Source of the DNA: a virus
Direction: 5' to 3' (one strand)
DNA length: 50,923 bases
Virus record (IMG/VR): IMGVR_UViG_3300023181_000011
Span: 1 to 50,923 of that record
The position numbers were made by a program, and so were the translations under genes. The notes below the pieces were generated by a model. It did not search any database, was not told where the DNA came from, and worked only from the letters and a program-made list of their open reading frames with translations. This document shows positions 32,346-39,734 of this stretch, in pieces; the first letter of the stretch is position 1, and each line of letters starts with the position of its first letter.

Positions 32346-32715
32346 CAATCTGCTTTGTCAGCTGTACAATGACACCCGGTACTTTACTTGGTGTTGGGCG
32401 ATCATCGACAAGGCTTCCCTGCGCTTCGGCGTCCAGTACGATGGCGAGACAAGCGGCTGCATGGCCAAGATGATGTACTCCACTGTCCACTGCAACCCCT
32501 TCGCCTCCGTCATACCAAGCAATGATGTGTCGGTAAGCAGCGTCGATATACGTTGATGCGCTAACGGGGTCATTCCGCCAGTTAGCCGGTCCATATTTGG
32601 AAGCTCCGTCTCGAAACGCGTCTGCGATGTGGAGTTGGGCAGTTCCGGGAATAAGGCTAATTGCTGGCTTTGCTTTTCCATACTTAGTCTTGGGGTTCGT
32701 GTCCGTAATCGTCAC
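32338..32715 (-). CDS. DUF5664 / dATP-dGTP diphosphohydrolase N-terminal-like protein, 125 aa
   Basis: The pattern SLIPGTAQLHIADAFRDGA, then KYGPANWRND, AYRHIIAWYDGGEG, SGVHHLGHAAACLA and DDRP is that of the DUF5664 family. This family is annotated as the N-terminal domain of dATP/dGTP diphosphohydrolases in phages, related to MazG-type nucleotide pyrophosphatases. It likely acts on the dNTP pool beside the reductase. The start is GTG at 32715. Confidence 0.68.
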   Translation of the reverse strand: MTITDTNPKTKYGKAKPAISLIPGTAQLHIADAFRDGASKYGPANWRNDPVSASTYIDAAYRHIIAWYDGGEGVAVDSGVHHLGHAAACLAIVLDAEAQGSLVDDRPTPSKVPGVIVQLTKQIDG

Positions 32716-32872
32716 TGTCTTCTAGTCCTAATGCTGATCGTACTCGGGGGTCACCCATGACTTCGTCGTAAAAGCGATCAACAAAGTCCTTGGAGCTGAT
32801 ATCCAGAATCTCACAAAGTTCGTCCGGAGTAAACCGGTCAATTACATGATTATACAGTTCGTCCTCGTCCAT
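32684..32872 (-). CDS. acidic hypothetical protein, 62 aa
   Basis: The product MDEDELYNHVIDRFTPDELC... is acidic and helical, with DELCEILDISSKDFVDRF resembling a short helix-turn-helix-like segment. It starts three bases after the phosphoesterase stop and overlaps the DUF5664 gene by 32 bases. Function is unknown. Confidence 0.7.
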   Translation of the reverse strand: MDEDELYNHVIDRFTPDELCEILDISSKDFVDRFYDEVMGDPRVRSALGLEDSDDYGHEPQD

Positions 32873-32874
32873 TC

Positions 32875-33624
32875 TTAGCCATATACTTCCTTGAGTCGCT
32901 TGAGACTGATGTGTTCGATGTCGTACGAGCCGTTCTGTACGTCACGCTTAATGACTACGCCCGGATTCCACATCTTGTTTGCAGGACCTGCGAAATCTGC
33001 GTGATAATCCTGATACACTCCGCAGACGAGACCGTGAAGTCTGTTTCCTCGGACGTCTGTTCGAATGTGATAATCGAATAGGTGCGAGTGCCCTTGGGTG
33101 ACCGAGCTGAACTGCTTGAGAATGAGTGATCGAGCATGAGATTCACCACCGATTGGTCGTCCCATAATACCAGACGTGAAGTAGTGCTGATACGTGACTC
33201 CGTCAACTTCGACTGGAACAAGGAAAGGATATTCTTCAAACCCAGCTTCTTTGGACATGAGATCGCTAAGGCCGATAGTTCCTTCGAGGACGGGGTCTCG
33301 GTCGACGGCTTTGGAGATTCGGGCTTCGTGATTACCAAGAGTTCGTATGAACCTTGGGAGCTTTTTCTTTTGCTTTTTAACAATCGACATCATCCGATCT
33401 TGGGCGTCTAACCCTGCTTCGATATCTTTTTTGTAGCGACGACCTTCAAAGCCCTTTGTTCCTTTATCATAAGAACACAGGCTTGCCATATCCCACCAAT
33501 CACCGATGTCAACCACCACATCAGGCTTAACATCAGTAATAAGGTGACCAAGCCACTCGTAACGTTTGTTATGATGATCAGGATGGCTATGGCTATCCGG
33601 AATAATAAGATGGGTCTTACCCAT
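32875..33624 (-). CDS. calcineurin-like metallophosphoesterase, 249 aa
   Basis: Metal-binding motifs are in order: PDSHSHP (DxH), DIGDWWD (GDxxD), LGNHEAR (GNHE) and TQGHSHLF (GHxH). Such phage enzymes act as DNA repair or phosphodiester nucleases of the Mre11/SbcD type, or as nucleotide phosphatases. I chose ATG 33624 (MGKTHLII), since the motif begins soon after; TTG 33636 is an alternative. Confidence 0.85.
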   Translation of the reverse strand: MGKTHLIIPDSHSHPDHHNKRYEWLGHLITDVKPDVVVDIGDWWDMASLCSYDKGTKGFEGRRYKKDIEAGLDAQDRMMSIVKKQKKKLPRFIRTLGNHEARISKAVDRDPVLEGTIGLSDLMSKEAGFEEYPFLVPVEVDGVTYQHYFTSGIMGRPIGGESHARSLILKQFSSVTQGHSHLFDYHIRTDVRGNRLHGLVCGVYQDYHADFAGPANKMWNPGVVIKRDVQNGSYDIEHISLKRLKEVYG

Positions 33625-33781
33625 TAATCGGTTCAACTTGCTGTTGAGACAGGGTGTACTGCGTAGGGTCCGTCTGACGGCTTACCCACATTTCTGCGTC
33701 ACCGTACCACTTGAACACCTTCTTGACAAAAGGGCCGTCTGCGGTAGGGTCGTAACGAATAACGATTGTTACCGTATCCAT
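33617..33781 (-). CDS. 54-residue hypothetical protein
   Basis: The ATG at 33781 overlaps the endonuclease stop by 13 bases. The sequence MDTVTIVIRYDPTADGPF... begins with beta strands and ends Gln-rich. It lies between endonuclease I and the phosphoesterase. No family is recognised. Confidence 0.65.
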   Translation of the reverse strand: MDTVTIVIRYDPTADGPFVKKVFKWYGDAEMWVSRQTDPTQYTLSQQQVEPING

Positions 33782-34110
33782 TCTTCTGGAATCTTTCCTG
33801 TTGCCCACGGAAAACCGTGGCGTTCAGCCCATTGGGCGTGTGTTTGCTTCTGCCCTGAGATTTTCTTATGGGCATCCATGAATACGAAACGAATGTCTAG
33901 GTCTGGGTTCTGAGCTTTGACGGCTCGCATTTTAGCGACTTCGCCAGTTCTGAAATAACCTTTGGCCTCGATTATAATTCCGTTGTCCAAAATAAAATCG
34001 GGATTGTACGTATGTTTAATGACGTACGGCACTTTCAACGTTTCGTATCCGAACGCACACTTAGCAGCTTTTAACTGAGCCGCCAGTGTGCGTTCGAATC
34101 CAGACTTCAT
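33769..34110 (-). CDS. endonuclease I, Holliday-junction resolving (T7 gp3-like), 113 aa
   Basis: Catalytic residues of the T7 endonuclease I family are visible: Glu in GFERTLAA, YNPDFIL (Asp) and IIIEAKGYF (ExK). The enzyme cuts branched DNA and can degrade host DNA. At 113 residues it is somewhat shorter than T7 gp3. It follows the nuclease and SSB genes, as in other T7-like replication modules. Confidence 0.9.
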   Translation of the reverse strand: MKSGFERTLAAQLKAAKCAFGYETLKVPYVIKHTYNPDFILDNGIIIEAKGYFRTGEVAKMRAVKAQNPDLDIRFVFMDAHKKISGQKQTHAQWAERHGFPWATGKIPEEWIR

Positions 34111-34362
34111 TTAGTCTTCTGTGTCAGCCCGTTCGGAGTCTGCAACGTACAGGACGTCACTGGCCGAACAGATGAAGTTGATCGTCAGGGCTTCGTCAGC
34201 CTTGTCCAGAACGGCGTACAGATGGCCATTGAAGGCCGGATAGCCGAATGCCGGAACAACCTTCCCGTCCTTGAAGTGAAACTCGTACTCACGGGGTTCA
34301 GGGTCTTGAGTCGGCGCTTCATTAGATGTAATGCCGTACAGGGGGGTTACGTTATCGGTCAT
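34111..34362 (-). CDS. 83-residue hypothetical protein
   Basis: The ATG overlaps the exonuclease stop as TAATG. The product is acidic with a central aromatic part (YEFHFKDGKVVPAFGYPAFN). It may be a small partner of the neighbouring nucleases. No family is recognised. Confidence 0.72.
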   Translation of the reverse strand: MTDNVTPLYGITSNEAPTQDPEPREYEFHFKDGKVVPAFGYPAFNGHLYAVLDKADEALTINFICSASDVLYVADSERADTED

Positions 34363-35159
34363 TAGAATGTTACCTCGTATTGATCTTTGGGTTCTTTGTT
34401 AACTTCGGTGAAGTGTACAGGCCCCTTAGCATAGAGGAACGTTCGGAGACCAATACCCCCATTTGAGTCTTTCCAGCAGTCGAACTTGAATGGACAGTAC
34501 GAACAGTTGACACCAAGGACTCTGTTACCAGACTTACCCATTTCCTCGTCTGAATAGCAACGAGGGGGCGGTGTTTCACTGTCTACAACTGCTTTAAGGT
34601 GTGCAATACGCCCGGGAATGTCGAGCGCAACGAGGTCTTCACGGGGCGCCTTAAGCAGAGCCAAGTGACCTTGTTCTTTTTCGACTGCGAGCCAAGCACC
34701 ATCAATGTCCCCCAAGGCGTTCGAATAACCCGCAAGCTGCTCATAGTAGCCGAAGGCATCGTTGTCTTGAAGAGTGCCGTCCTTAAACTTACGGAAAGCG
34801 TACTTGGATGCAGTCTTAACGTCAACAACGACCCCGTCAATAACGGCATCCATATGACCAACCACTCCATCCGTGACCACTTCTTCTTGTTCATGGGTTA
34901 CCTCGTGCCCAGCCTCTTTGGCCAGAAACAACATGATAGATTCCCATACGTCACCGAACAGGAACTTCATTTTGGTGTGTGCCGGAAGGACTTCCTTGGG
35001 GTGGTCCGATTTAACTTCGTACCAGACCTGTCGGTCTCCCTTACCAATCCCGGACATCCGGAGGGTACCCTTGACGCCCCTGCGGTCCTCAGCGAGCCTG
35101 TTGGCTACTGTGACTGCAATGGCACGTCCTAGGGCCTCCACGGCCTCCGGGTTGGACAT
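34362..35159 (-). CDS. PD-(D/E)XK exonuclease, Cas4/RecB-like, 265 aa
   Basis: The nuclease core is visible as GHMDAVIDG followed by VVVDVKTAS (DxK). A Cys cluster near the end (NCSYCPFKFDCW) resembles the iron-sulfur site of Cas4/AddB nucleases. It likely does the job of T7 gp6 exonuclease. The ATG at 35159 has GGGGAGGA seven bases upstream. The frame is open further upstream (to ~35222) without a canonical start. Confidence 0.85.
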   Translation of the reverse strand: MSNPEAVEALGRAIAVTVANRLAEDRRGVKGTLRMSGIGKGDRQVWYEVKSDHPKEVLPAHTKMKFLFGDVWESIMLFLAKEAGHEVTHEQEEVVTDGVVGHMDAVIDGVVVDVKTASKYAFRKFKDGTLQDNDAFGYYEQLAGYSNALGDIDGAWLAVEKEQGHLALLKAPREDLVALDIPGRIAHLKAVVDSETPPPRCYSDEEMGKSGNRVLGVNCSYCPFKFDCWKDSNGGIGLRTFLYAKGPVHFTEVNKEPKDQYEVTF

Positions 35160-35221
35160 ATGACTGTCCTCCCCGAAGAGCGCTTCGATGTCTGGGATCA
35201 GTGTGTCAATGGTCTTAGAGA

Positions 35222-35383
35222 TTAGACCTTGGCCTTGGGGTAGGCCCGCCGATATAGGTCACGAGCAGCAGCCTTGGAGAAAAAGAACTCCATGTCTTGG
35301 TTCGTCAACGCAATCCACAGCACTCGGAAATAATCACGGACTGTGGAAGTTTTAGGAACTGTGTGGATAACTCCTTCGGGCAT
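35222..35383 (-). CDS. 53-residue hypothetical protein
   Basis: I chose the ATG at 35383 (MPEGVIHTVPKTS), directly after the SSB stop. The C-terminus is basic and helical (SKAAARDLYRRAYPKAK). It sits between the SSB and exonuclease genes, so a recombination accessory role is possible. Confidence 0.7.
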   Translation of the reverse strand: MPEGVIHTVPKTSTVRDYFRVLWIALTNQDMEFFFSKAAARDLYRRAYPKAKV

Positions 35384-35384
35384 C

Positions 35385-35855
35385 TTAGTCGTTCGTCCAG
35401 TCGTCAACGGGGAACTCAACGTAGTCGTCACCACCAGCTGCACCACCCTCGTACGGGACATGTTCCCAGACTTGAATAGCAATCAGGCTTGGCTTCATGC
35501 GCTTGGCCTTACCGACTTCAACCGGGTTCAGTGCGAACTTAAAGTTGACGACGGAGCCGTTTCCGATACGCACGGTGGGGTCCCACGGTTGCCCCTTGCG
35601 GTCAACGACCGTGATAGGCTTTGCGGGGGTCTTGTCTTGCTTGATTTCTTTACGCTTGAAGGGGATGAATTGACCTTCAGCCGGGTGGTTGTCCTTCGTC
35701 TTGAGATAGAAGTCTGAGCCACCTTCAGCGAGGTACTTGTCAACTGCGTCTTGGTCAACGCCAATGTCGCAGGACCACTCTTTTTCACCGGCAGTGTAAC
35801 CGTCTTGGGGCTTACCGAGAATCTTCGCCCAGAAAATCTTGCCTTGTAGCATCAT
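35385..35855 (-). CDS. single-stranded DNA-binding protein (T7 gp2.5/DUF2815-like), 156 aa
   Basis: It has the OB-fold size and pattern of phage SSBs, with a central aromatic/basic part (DFYLKTKDNHPAEGQFIPFKRK). The acidic C-terminal tail (DDYVEFPVDDWTND) is typical of proteins that recruit polymerase and primase. It starts with ATG ATG at 35855/35852. It leads the recombination block downstream of the promoter at 36020-36048. Confidence 0.82.
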   Translation of the reverse strand: MMLQGKIFWAKILGKPQDGYTAGEKEWSCDIGVDQDAVDKYLAEGGSDFYLKTKDNHPAEGQFIPFKRKEIKQDKTPAKPITVVDRKGQPWDPTVRIGNGSVVNFKFALNPVEVGKAKRMKPSLIAIQVWEHVPYEGGAAGGDDYVEFPVDDWTND

Positions 35856-35860
35856 CAGTT

Positions 35861-36010
35861 TTAAATTACTTTCTTTTTAAGTTTCTTTTTTTTAATCGTT
35901 GACAGAGTTACAGCGTACTCAGGCTTTGCAGGCCCTTTGGGTGTCTCGGGGATTCTGGTTATCTCTGTCAGTCGACGCCTACTACAATCCCTTTTTCGGC
36001 GTTTCGTCAT
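35861..36010 (-). CDS. very basic 49-residue protein, near-leaderless
   Basis: The frame begins MTKRRKRDCSRRRL and ends with a Lys run (IKKKKLKKKVI). The ATG at 36010 lies only a few bases from the predicted start of the promoter at 36020-36048, so the mRNA would have almost no leader. Charge suggests nucleic-acid binding. It precedes the SSB gene by five bases. Confidence 0.5.
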   Translation of the reverse strand: MTKRRKRDCSRRRLTEITRIPETPKGPAKPEYAVTLSTIKKKKLKKKVI

Positions 36011-36019
36011 CTTACCCAC

Positions 36020-36048
36020 AGTATACCATAGACCGGGGGCTTTGTCAA
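36020..36048 (-). promoter_or_regulatory. sigma70 promoter for SSB/recombination genes
   Basis: On the minus strand TTGACA (36048-36043), a 17-base spacer and TATACT (36025-36020) form a near-consensus promoter with an extended TGG before the -10. It should drive SSB, exonuclease, endonuclease I and genes down to the reductase and spanins. Confidence 0.85.
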
Positions 36049-36072
36049 GAACAAATTTATTTTTTCTGCCTC

Positions 36073-36101
36073 TTGACAGATTGGTCAGTTCATGTTATAA
36101 T
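36073..36101 (+). promoter_or_regulatory. consensus sigma70 promoter, antisense to the replication genes
   Basis: TTGACA (36073-36078), a 17-base spacer and TATAAT (36096-36101) are a perfect match pointing rightward. That opposes the nucleotidyltransferase and DNA polymerase genes. Its -35 lies 24 bases from the -35 of the leftward promoter. No sense gene is seen downstream. Confidence 0.8.
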
Positions 36102-36144
36102 TATCTTGCAGCGGGGGTAAATAGGGAAGGTAAATAACGAAGGA

Positions 36145-36173
36145 TTGACCTACTCTAAGAGTTATGGTATAGT
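36145..36173 (+). promoter_or_regulatory. second rightward antisense promoter
   Basis: TTGACC (36145-36150), a 17-base spacer ending TGG, and TATAGT (36168-36173) make a good extended -10 promoter, again facing the leftward genes. The transcript would begin at about the stop codon of the nucleotidyltransferase gene. Confidence 0.7.
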
Positions 36174-36174
36174 C

Positions 36175-36783
36175 TCAGCCGTTGCCGACCCGGACGTTCC
36201 GGATAGGCTCACCGCGGTCAATCCTGTCCCACTCGGTGTCAGTGAACGGATCACGGACCCAACCGGGTTCAAGACCGTTGGCTTTGTCAATGAAGCTGTC
36301 CGCCCGAAGAATCGAACGTTCTTCATTGTTGACAGACCAAGGCGACACCTTCTTATTTTCCATCCCTTCCATGAACCCACGGCTCAGATGGACACCTTGT
36401 TCACCGTAGTAGCAGCGAACCATGTTGTTGTCGAAGTGCCCAAAGTGAGTCCCAATGAATGTGTTCCGTAGACCCATCACTTGAACGATGTTGTCTGTTG
36501 CATTGTGTCCAAACTCAGCAACGTTGAAGGCTCCGTCAGCGCCCGGATACTCTTCCACACCAAGGCGTCGCCGGAAGTGAAAGCCACGATTGTCCATGTG
36601 CGCTACAAAGGCATCAGACGCCACTAAGTCTGCACCGTTGTCAAGGAAGACGTCGATGTCGTTGTGGGGCAGACCCAACATATAGTCACGGATACAGCCG
36701 CCAGCGATGGTCGTTGTATGTCGATAACGACCAGCAGCCTGTACTCCGTTGTAAATCTGGCGCCAAGCGTCGTAGTTATTCAT
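36175..36783 (-). CDS. nucleotidyltransferase (poly(A) polymerase/CCA-enzyme head type), 202 aa
   Basis: The N-terminal region has the pol beta-type signature AGGCIRDYMLGLPHNDIDVFL: GG, then RD, then the metal-binding DxD. This is the head domain of tRNA nucleotidyltransferases and poly(A) polymerases. The body and tail RNA-binding domains of cellular enzymes are missing at this length. Possible jobs are repair of tRNA ends or RNA tailing. The ATG overlaps the upstream stop as TAATG. Confidence 0.8.
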   Translation of the reverse strand: MNNYDAWRQIYNGVQAAGRYRHTTTIAGGCIRDYMLGLPHNDIDVFLDNGADLVASDAFVAHMDNRGFHFRRRLGVEEYPGADGAFNVAEFGHNATDNIVQVMGLRNTFIGTHFGHFDNNMVRCYYGEQGVHLSRGFMEGMENKKVSPWSVNNEERSILRADSFIDKANGLEPGWVRDPFTDTEWDRIDRGEPIRNVRVGNG

Positions 36784-36965
36784 TAGTCATCGTCTCCGTA
36801 ATCATCGTCTTCACCATCGTAGTGATCTTCGTCGTTCCATTCCCGGCATTCATCGCAGACGGGATAATCTTCGTCATCAAAGTGACTGATGATAAAGCTG
36901 TCAAAGTTATTGGCCGGTAAATCTTCCCCGCACTGGGGGCAACGGTAAAGGCCGTCGATAACCAT
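36783..36965 (-). CDS. zinc-ribbon acidic protein, 60 aa
   Basis: Two Cys pairs (CPQC near residue 9 and CDEC near 38) make a likely zinc ribbon, followed by a strongly acidic tail (DEDHYDGEDDDYGDDD). The ATG overlaps the polymerase stop as TAATG. It may be a regulator or a protein partner of the replication complex. Confidence 0.72.
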   Translation of the reverse strand: MVIDGLYRCPQCGEDLPANNFDSFIISHFDDEDYPVCDECREWNDEDHYDGEDDDYGDDD

Positions 36966-38812
36966 TAATGGGTGTCTGCCCATGTCTTTCCGATCTTGAA
37001 TTCGCCGTCTAACGGGACGGACAGGTTTAACATTTCGCCTGCTTGTCGCAGAGCAATTAGAGCCAACTCGCCGACACGTTGAGCGTCGGACGGGTGACAG
37101 TCGAACTGAGCTTCGTCGTGGATGTCGCCAACCTTCCAAGCGTCAAGGCCTTCGGCTTCGATCATCTGGTCAAGTAGGACGGCGCAGAGCTTCATTGCAA
37201 TACCGCCCGCAGATTGAAGCTTAGAGTTAAGAGCAGCGTGAGGACTGAGGCTATGAACGTAACCTCCATCAATGGTCTTAATCCAACCTGATTCAGCTTC
37301 TTGTTCAATTCTTTTAGCGAGCTGTAAGAGTCCGGGGGTGTTTGTAAGGAGAGTTTCTCGTATCTGCTTTCCAAACTTTGCACCCTTTCCGTAATGACTT
37401 CCAAGCTTTCCGTTAGACGCTCCGTACAGGAAGGCGTAGAAGTCAGTCTTGACGGGCTTGCGCTCGAATTGTACACCGAGGGCCACAGTAAGCGCCCCCG
37501 CGTTAAACGTGTGGGGGTCCCCGTAGATGTATAGGTCACTGGCCTCCTTGTTGTTGAGATAGTGCCCGAACATTCGCATTTCGAGGGCTGCGGCGTCGTA
37601 ACCCACGAGGACACGACCCGGAGTGGCCCGCCAGAGAGAACGGCATTCCACACCAAATTTAGCTTCGTTCCCCGGTATGTTGGCCGTATTTGGAGTCGTG
37701 TGCCGCATACGTCGTGTGATGGCACCACAAGTGAACACTCGGCCGTGAATTCGACCGTCTGCACCAACGTTGCCAAGCCAGGTATTGACCATGTTAGCTC
37801 GGCCATTAGCGACAAGCCAGTCGGCGATTGCTTGAATCTCGGGTCTCTTAGACGAGTTAGCAAAGGAGACCAAGGACTCTTCGTCAACCTTAGGGCTTCC
37901 TGTAGGAGTGAAAGTTGTAGGCTTCCATCCGAGGCTAAGGAGGCGTTTAACACGCTGAGCTGGGCTTCCGATATTGAAGTCTTGAAGTGTGTAGACGGTG
38001 TACGTGCCGTCGAGATTGTGTCGTAAGTCATCGTAGTTTGCTAAGTGCCTCTCGTAGCTAGCAGTTGGATCACCGTCCTTCTTAAGACGATATGTGTACG
38101 TACCGACGGGGACTAGCTCGGCGGGGAATAGCTCTTTAATAGGTCCCGCAAGGCTTTCTTCAATTCCTCTGAGTCGGTCGTAAAGGGATTGCGCAGCGGG
38201 TACGTCAAAAGAAAATCCCGTACGTTCTTGCTTGTCAACAACGATTCGAATCTTGTGTTCGATCCACACTGACAGTTCAGAAAACCCTCGACCACGTAGA
38301 CGTCCTGTAAGGGCAGTGTACACCCTGTAGGTAAGGTTGACGTCTTGGACGCAGTACACGAGCATTTCGTCTGTGAACTTTGACCAGTCATTGTAATCTC
38401 CCTTTTCGTCATTGAACCTTAGTCCCCATGCTTCGAGGCTGTGCGGCCCCTTTTTGCCACTGAGGCCCACAGGACGGGGCAGCTGTGGGTGATAAAGATA
38501 GCTAAGTACGAGGGTATCAATGCAACGATCCAAGCTAAGCTTGAGACCAAGAATGCGGTTGAGAGTAGGAACATCGTAGCTAATGATGTTGTGACCGATG
38601 AGAACATAGGACGTTGGGAGTTCAGACGCCCATCGACGAATTTCAGAGTGCCCGACGAACGACTCAACGCTCCCGGTGGCGACGTTTCGGCTGACGAGGC
38701 ACCAGATTGTGTCTGCGTCGTCAAGTCCGTTCGCCTCAATGTCGATGACAAAATAGTTTGAAAGATCATTTTTTTCTAAGTACAAACTTATGAATCCACC
38801 GGGCGTACACAA
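36965..38812 (-). CDS. family A DNA polymerase with 3'-5' exonuclease, ~615 aa
   Basis: Exonuclease motifs are FVIDIEANGL (DxE, ~24-26), GHNIISYD and YCVQDVNLTY. Polymerase motifs are A (VGYDAAALEMRMF, ~400), B (KTDFYAFLYGAS) and C (VGDIHDEAQFD, ~565). This is the T7 gp5-type replicative enzyme, slightly shorter than T7's. The start is uncertain: TTG at 38812 lacks a clear ribosome site, and a TTG about nine codons later (YLEKNDLSNY) is equally possible. Confidence 0.93.
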   Translation of the reverse strand: MCTPGGFISLYLEKNDLSNYFVIDIEANGLDDADTIWCLVSRNVATGSVESFVGHSEIRRWASELPTSYVLIGHNIISYDVPTLNRILGLKLSLDRCIDTLVLSYLYHPQLPRPVGLSGKKGPHSLEAWGLRFNDEKGDYNDWSKFTDEMLVYCVQDVNLTYRVYTALTGRLRGRGFSELSVWIEHKIRIVVDKQERTGFSFDVPAAQSLYDRLRGIEESLAGPIKELFPAELVPVGTYTYRLKKDGDPTASYERHLANYDDLRHNLDGTYTVYTLQDFNIGSPAQRVKRLLSLGWKPTTFTPTGSPKVDEESLVSFANSSKRPEIQAIADWLVANGRANMVNTWLGNVGADGRIHGRVFTCGAITRRMRHTTPNTANIPGNEAKFGVECRSLWRATPGRVLVGYDAAALEMRMFGHYLNNKEASDLYIYGDPHTFNAGALTVALGVQFERKPVKTDFYAFLYGASNGKLGSHYGKGAKFGKQIRETLLTNTPGLLQLAKRIEQEAESGWIKTIDGGYVHSLSPHAALNSKLQSAGGIAMKLCAVLLDQMIEAEGLDAWKVGDIHDEAQFDCHPSDAQRVGELALIALRQAGEMLNLSVPLDGEFKIGKTWADTH

Positions 38813-38827
38813 GGCCCTGCGGGTTTA

Positions 38828-39343
38828 CTATGGGATTAACTTAAGCGCTGCGTTCCACTCAATAGGCGTATAGTCGGTATGTTCAACCGAGACACACAGA
38901 TATCTCGGATCGTCAATCTTTTGGTAATGAAGATGGCCGTGGATATTAATCCCGTATCGTCCCACACTGTCAGGGTGAACAGGGATGTGAGACATGATAA
39001 CCTTTCGGCCGTCTGTTGTCTTTTTAACAACGTAGGCCCTGATGTCGTCAAAGTGTGGGGCGTAGTCGTTAAGGGTAAAGATGTCGTGATTGCCTTTAAC
39101 CAAGACCTTCCGGCCCTTCAAAGCCCACAGTGTCTTAAGGCATCGACGGTTCATGGCCACGTCACCTAGCAGGTACACACGGTCTTTGTCGCCGACAACC
39201 TTGTTCCAGTTCTCGATCAGGGCTTCGTCCATTGTGTCTGGATCGTCCCACGGACGCAAGGGTGACCCATCTTCTCGTGTAAACTTACAGACCCCGGCGT
39301 GACCGAAGTGTGGGTCTGCTGTGATCCAAGTGTTACCACTCAT
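38828..39343 (-). CDS. metallophosphoesterase, 171 aa
   Basis: The calcineurin-like motifs are complete: TADPHFGH (DxH), LLGDVAMN (GD), VKGNHDIF (GNHD), MSHIP and NIHGHLHY (GHxH). It is a compact single-domain enzyme. Phage relatives are of uncertain substrate. It is the second such enzyme in this genome and unrelated in length to the one at 32875-33624. The ATG overlaps the upstream stop as TAATG. Confidence 0.85.
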   Translation of the reverse strand: MSGNTWITADPHFGHAGVCKFTREDGSPLRPWDDPDTMDEALIENWNKVVGDKDRVYLLGDVAMNRRCLKTLWALKGRKVLVKGNHDIFTLNDYAPHFDDIRAYVVKKTTDGRKVIMSHIPVHPDSVGRYGINIHGHLHYQKIDDPRYLCVSVEHTDYTPIEWNAALKLIP

Positions 39344-39555
39344 TAGTCAACCTCCAACCAAACTGTTGCACCGCACTTAAGCGGATGCTCTGGGTCGTAC
39401 ACTAACTGTGCTTGACCCGGGATGTCGTACTTATCGTAGTACACCGGTTTACCGTTGCGCCCACGTCTCACGGAGATTGGGGGATCAGCTGTTCCGTTCT
39501 TTTTATTGGCAGCGATTACGTGCCGGTTAATGACGACAATCGTTTTAGCCGTCAT
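39343..39555 (-). CDS. 70-residue hypothetical protein
   Basis: The ATG at 39555 (MTAKTIVVINRHVIAANKK) shares ATGA with the upstream stop. The segment RRGRNGKPVYYDKYDIP is basic and aromatic, suggesting nucleic-acid contact. No family is recognised. Confidence 0.68.
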   Translation of the reverse strand: MTAKTIVVINRHVIAANKKNGTADPPISVRRGRNGKPVYYDKYDIPGQAQLVYDPEHPLKCGATVWLEVD

Positions 39556-39734
39556 TTCCAATGCAACTGTTCTGTGTATTCGTAGTAAGCTTTAAGAAAC
39601 TCAGCCGACTTGCCTCCGGGGTCAAAGCCGTACCGCATTTCAGCCGCCAAGTAACCTTCGTACGTATCACCAAATGAGTGAAACTTACCAGTCTTGTCGA
39701 TAAATCCCCCCATCTTCTTTGTGATTACACCCAT
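39552..39734 (-). CDS. 60-residue hypothetical protein
   Basis: The ATG at 39734 (MGVITKKMGGFIDK) overlaps the primase-helicase stop by 10 bases, with AGGAAG upstream. It contains a Tyr-rich C-terminal helix (KAYYEYTEQLHWK). Function is unknown. Confidence 0.68.
   Translation of the reverse strand: MGVITKKMGGFIDKTGKFHSFGDTYEGYLAAEMRYGFDPGGKSAEFLKAYYEYTEQLHWK

Noticed and set aside
33500-33532. Leftward TTGACA with TATGGC inside the phosphoesterase gene
   Set aside because: The -10 matches only four of six positions, the spacer is 16, and the bases encode the conserved metal-binding motif.
35160-35221. Upstream extension of the Cas4/RecB-like nuclease
   Set aside because: The frame is open but lacks a canonical start, while the ATG at 35159 has an excellent ribosome site.
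36145-36471. Plus-strand 108-residue frame downstream of the antisense promoters
   Set aside because: It is a shadow of the nucleotidyltransferase gene and would need a TTG inside the promoter -35 box; antisense RNA is the simpler reading.
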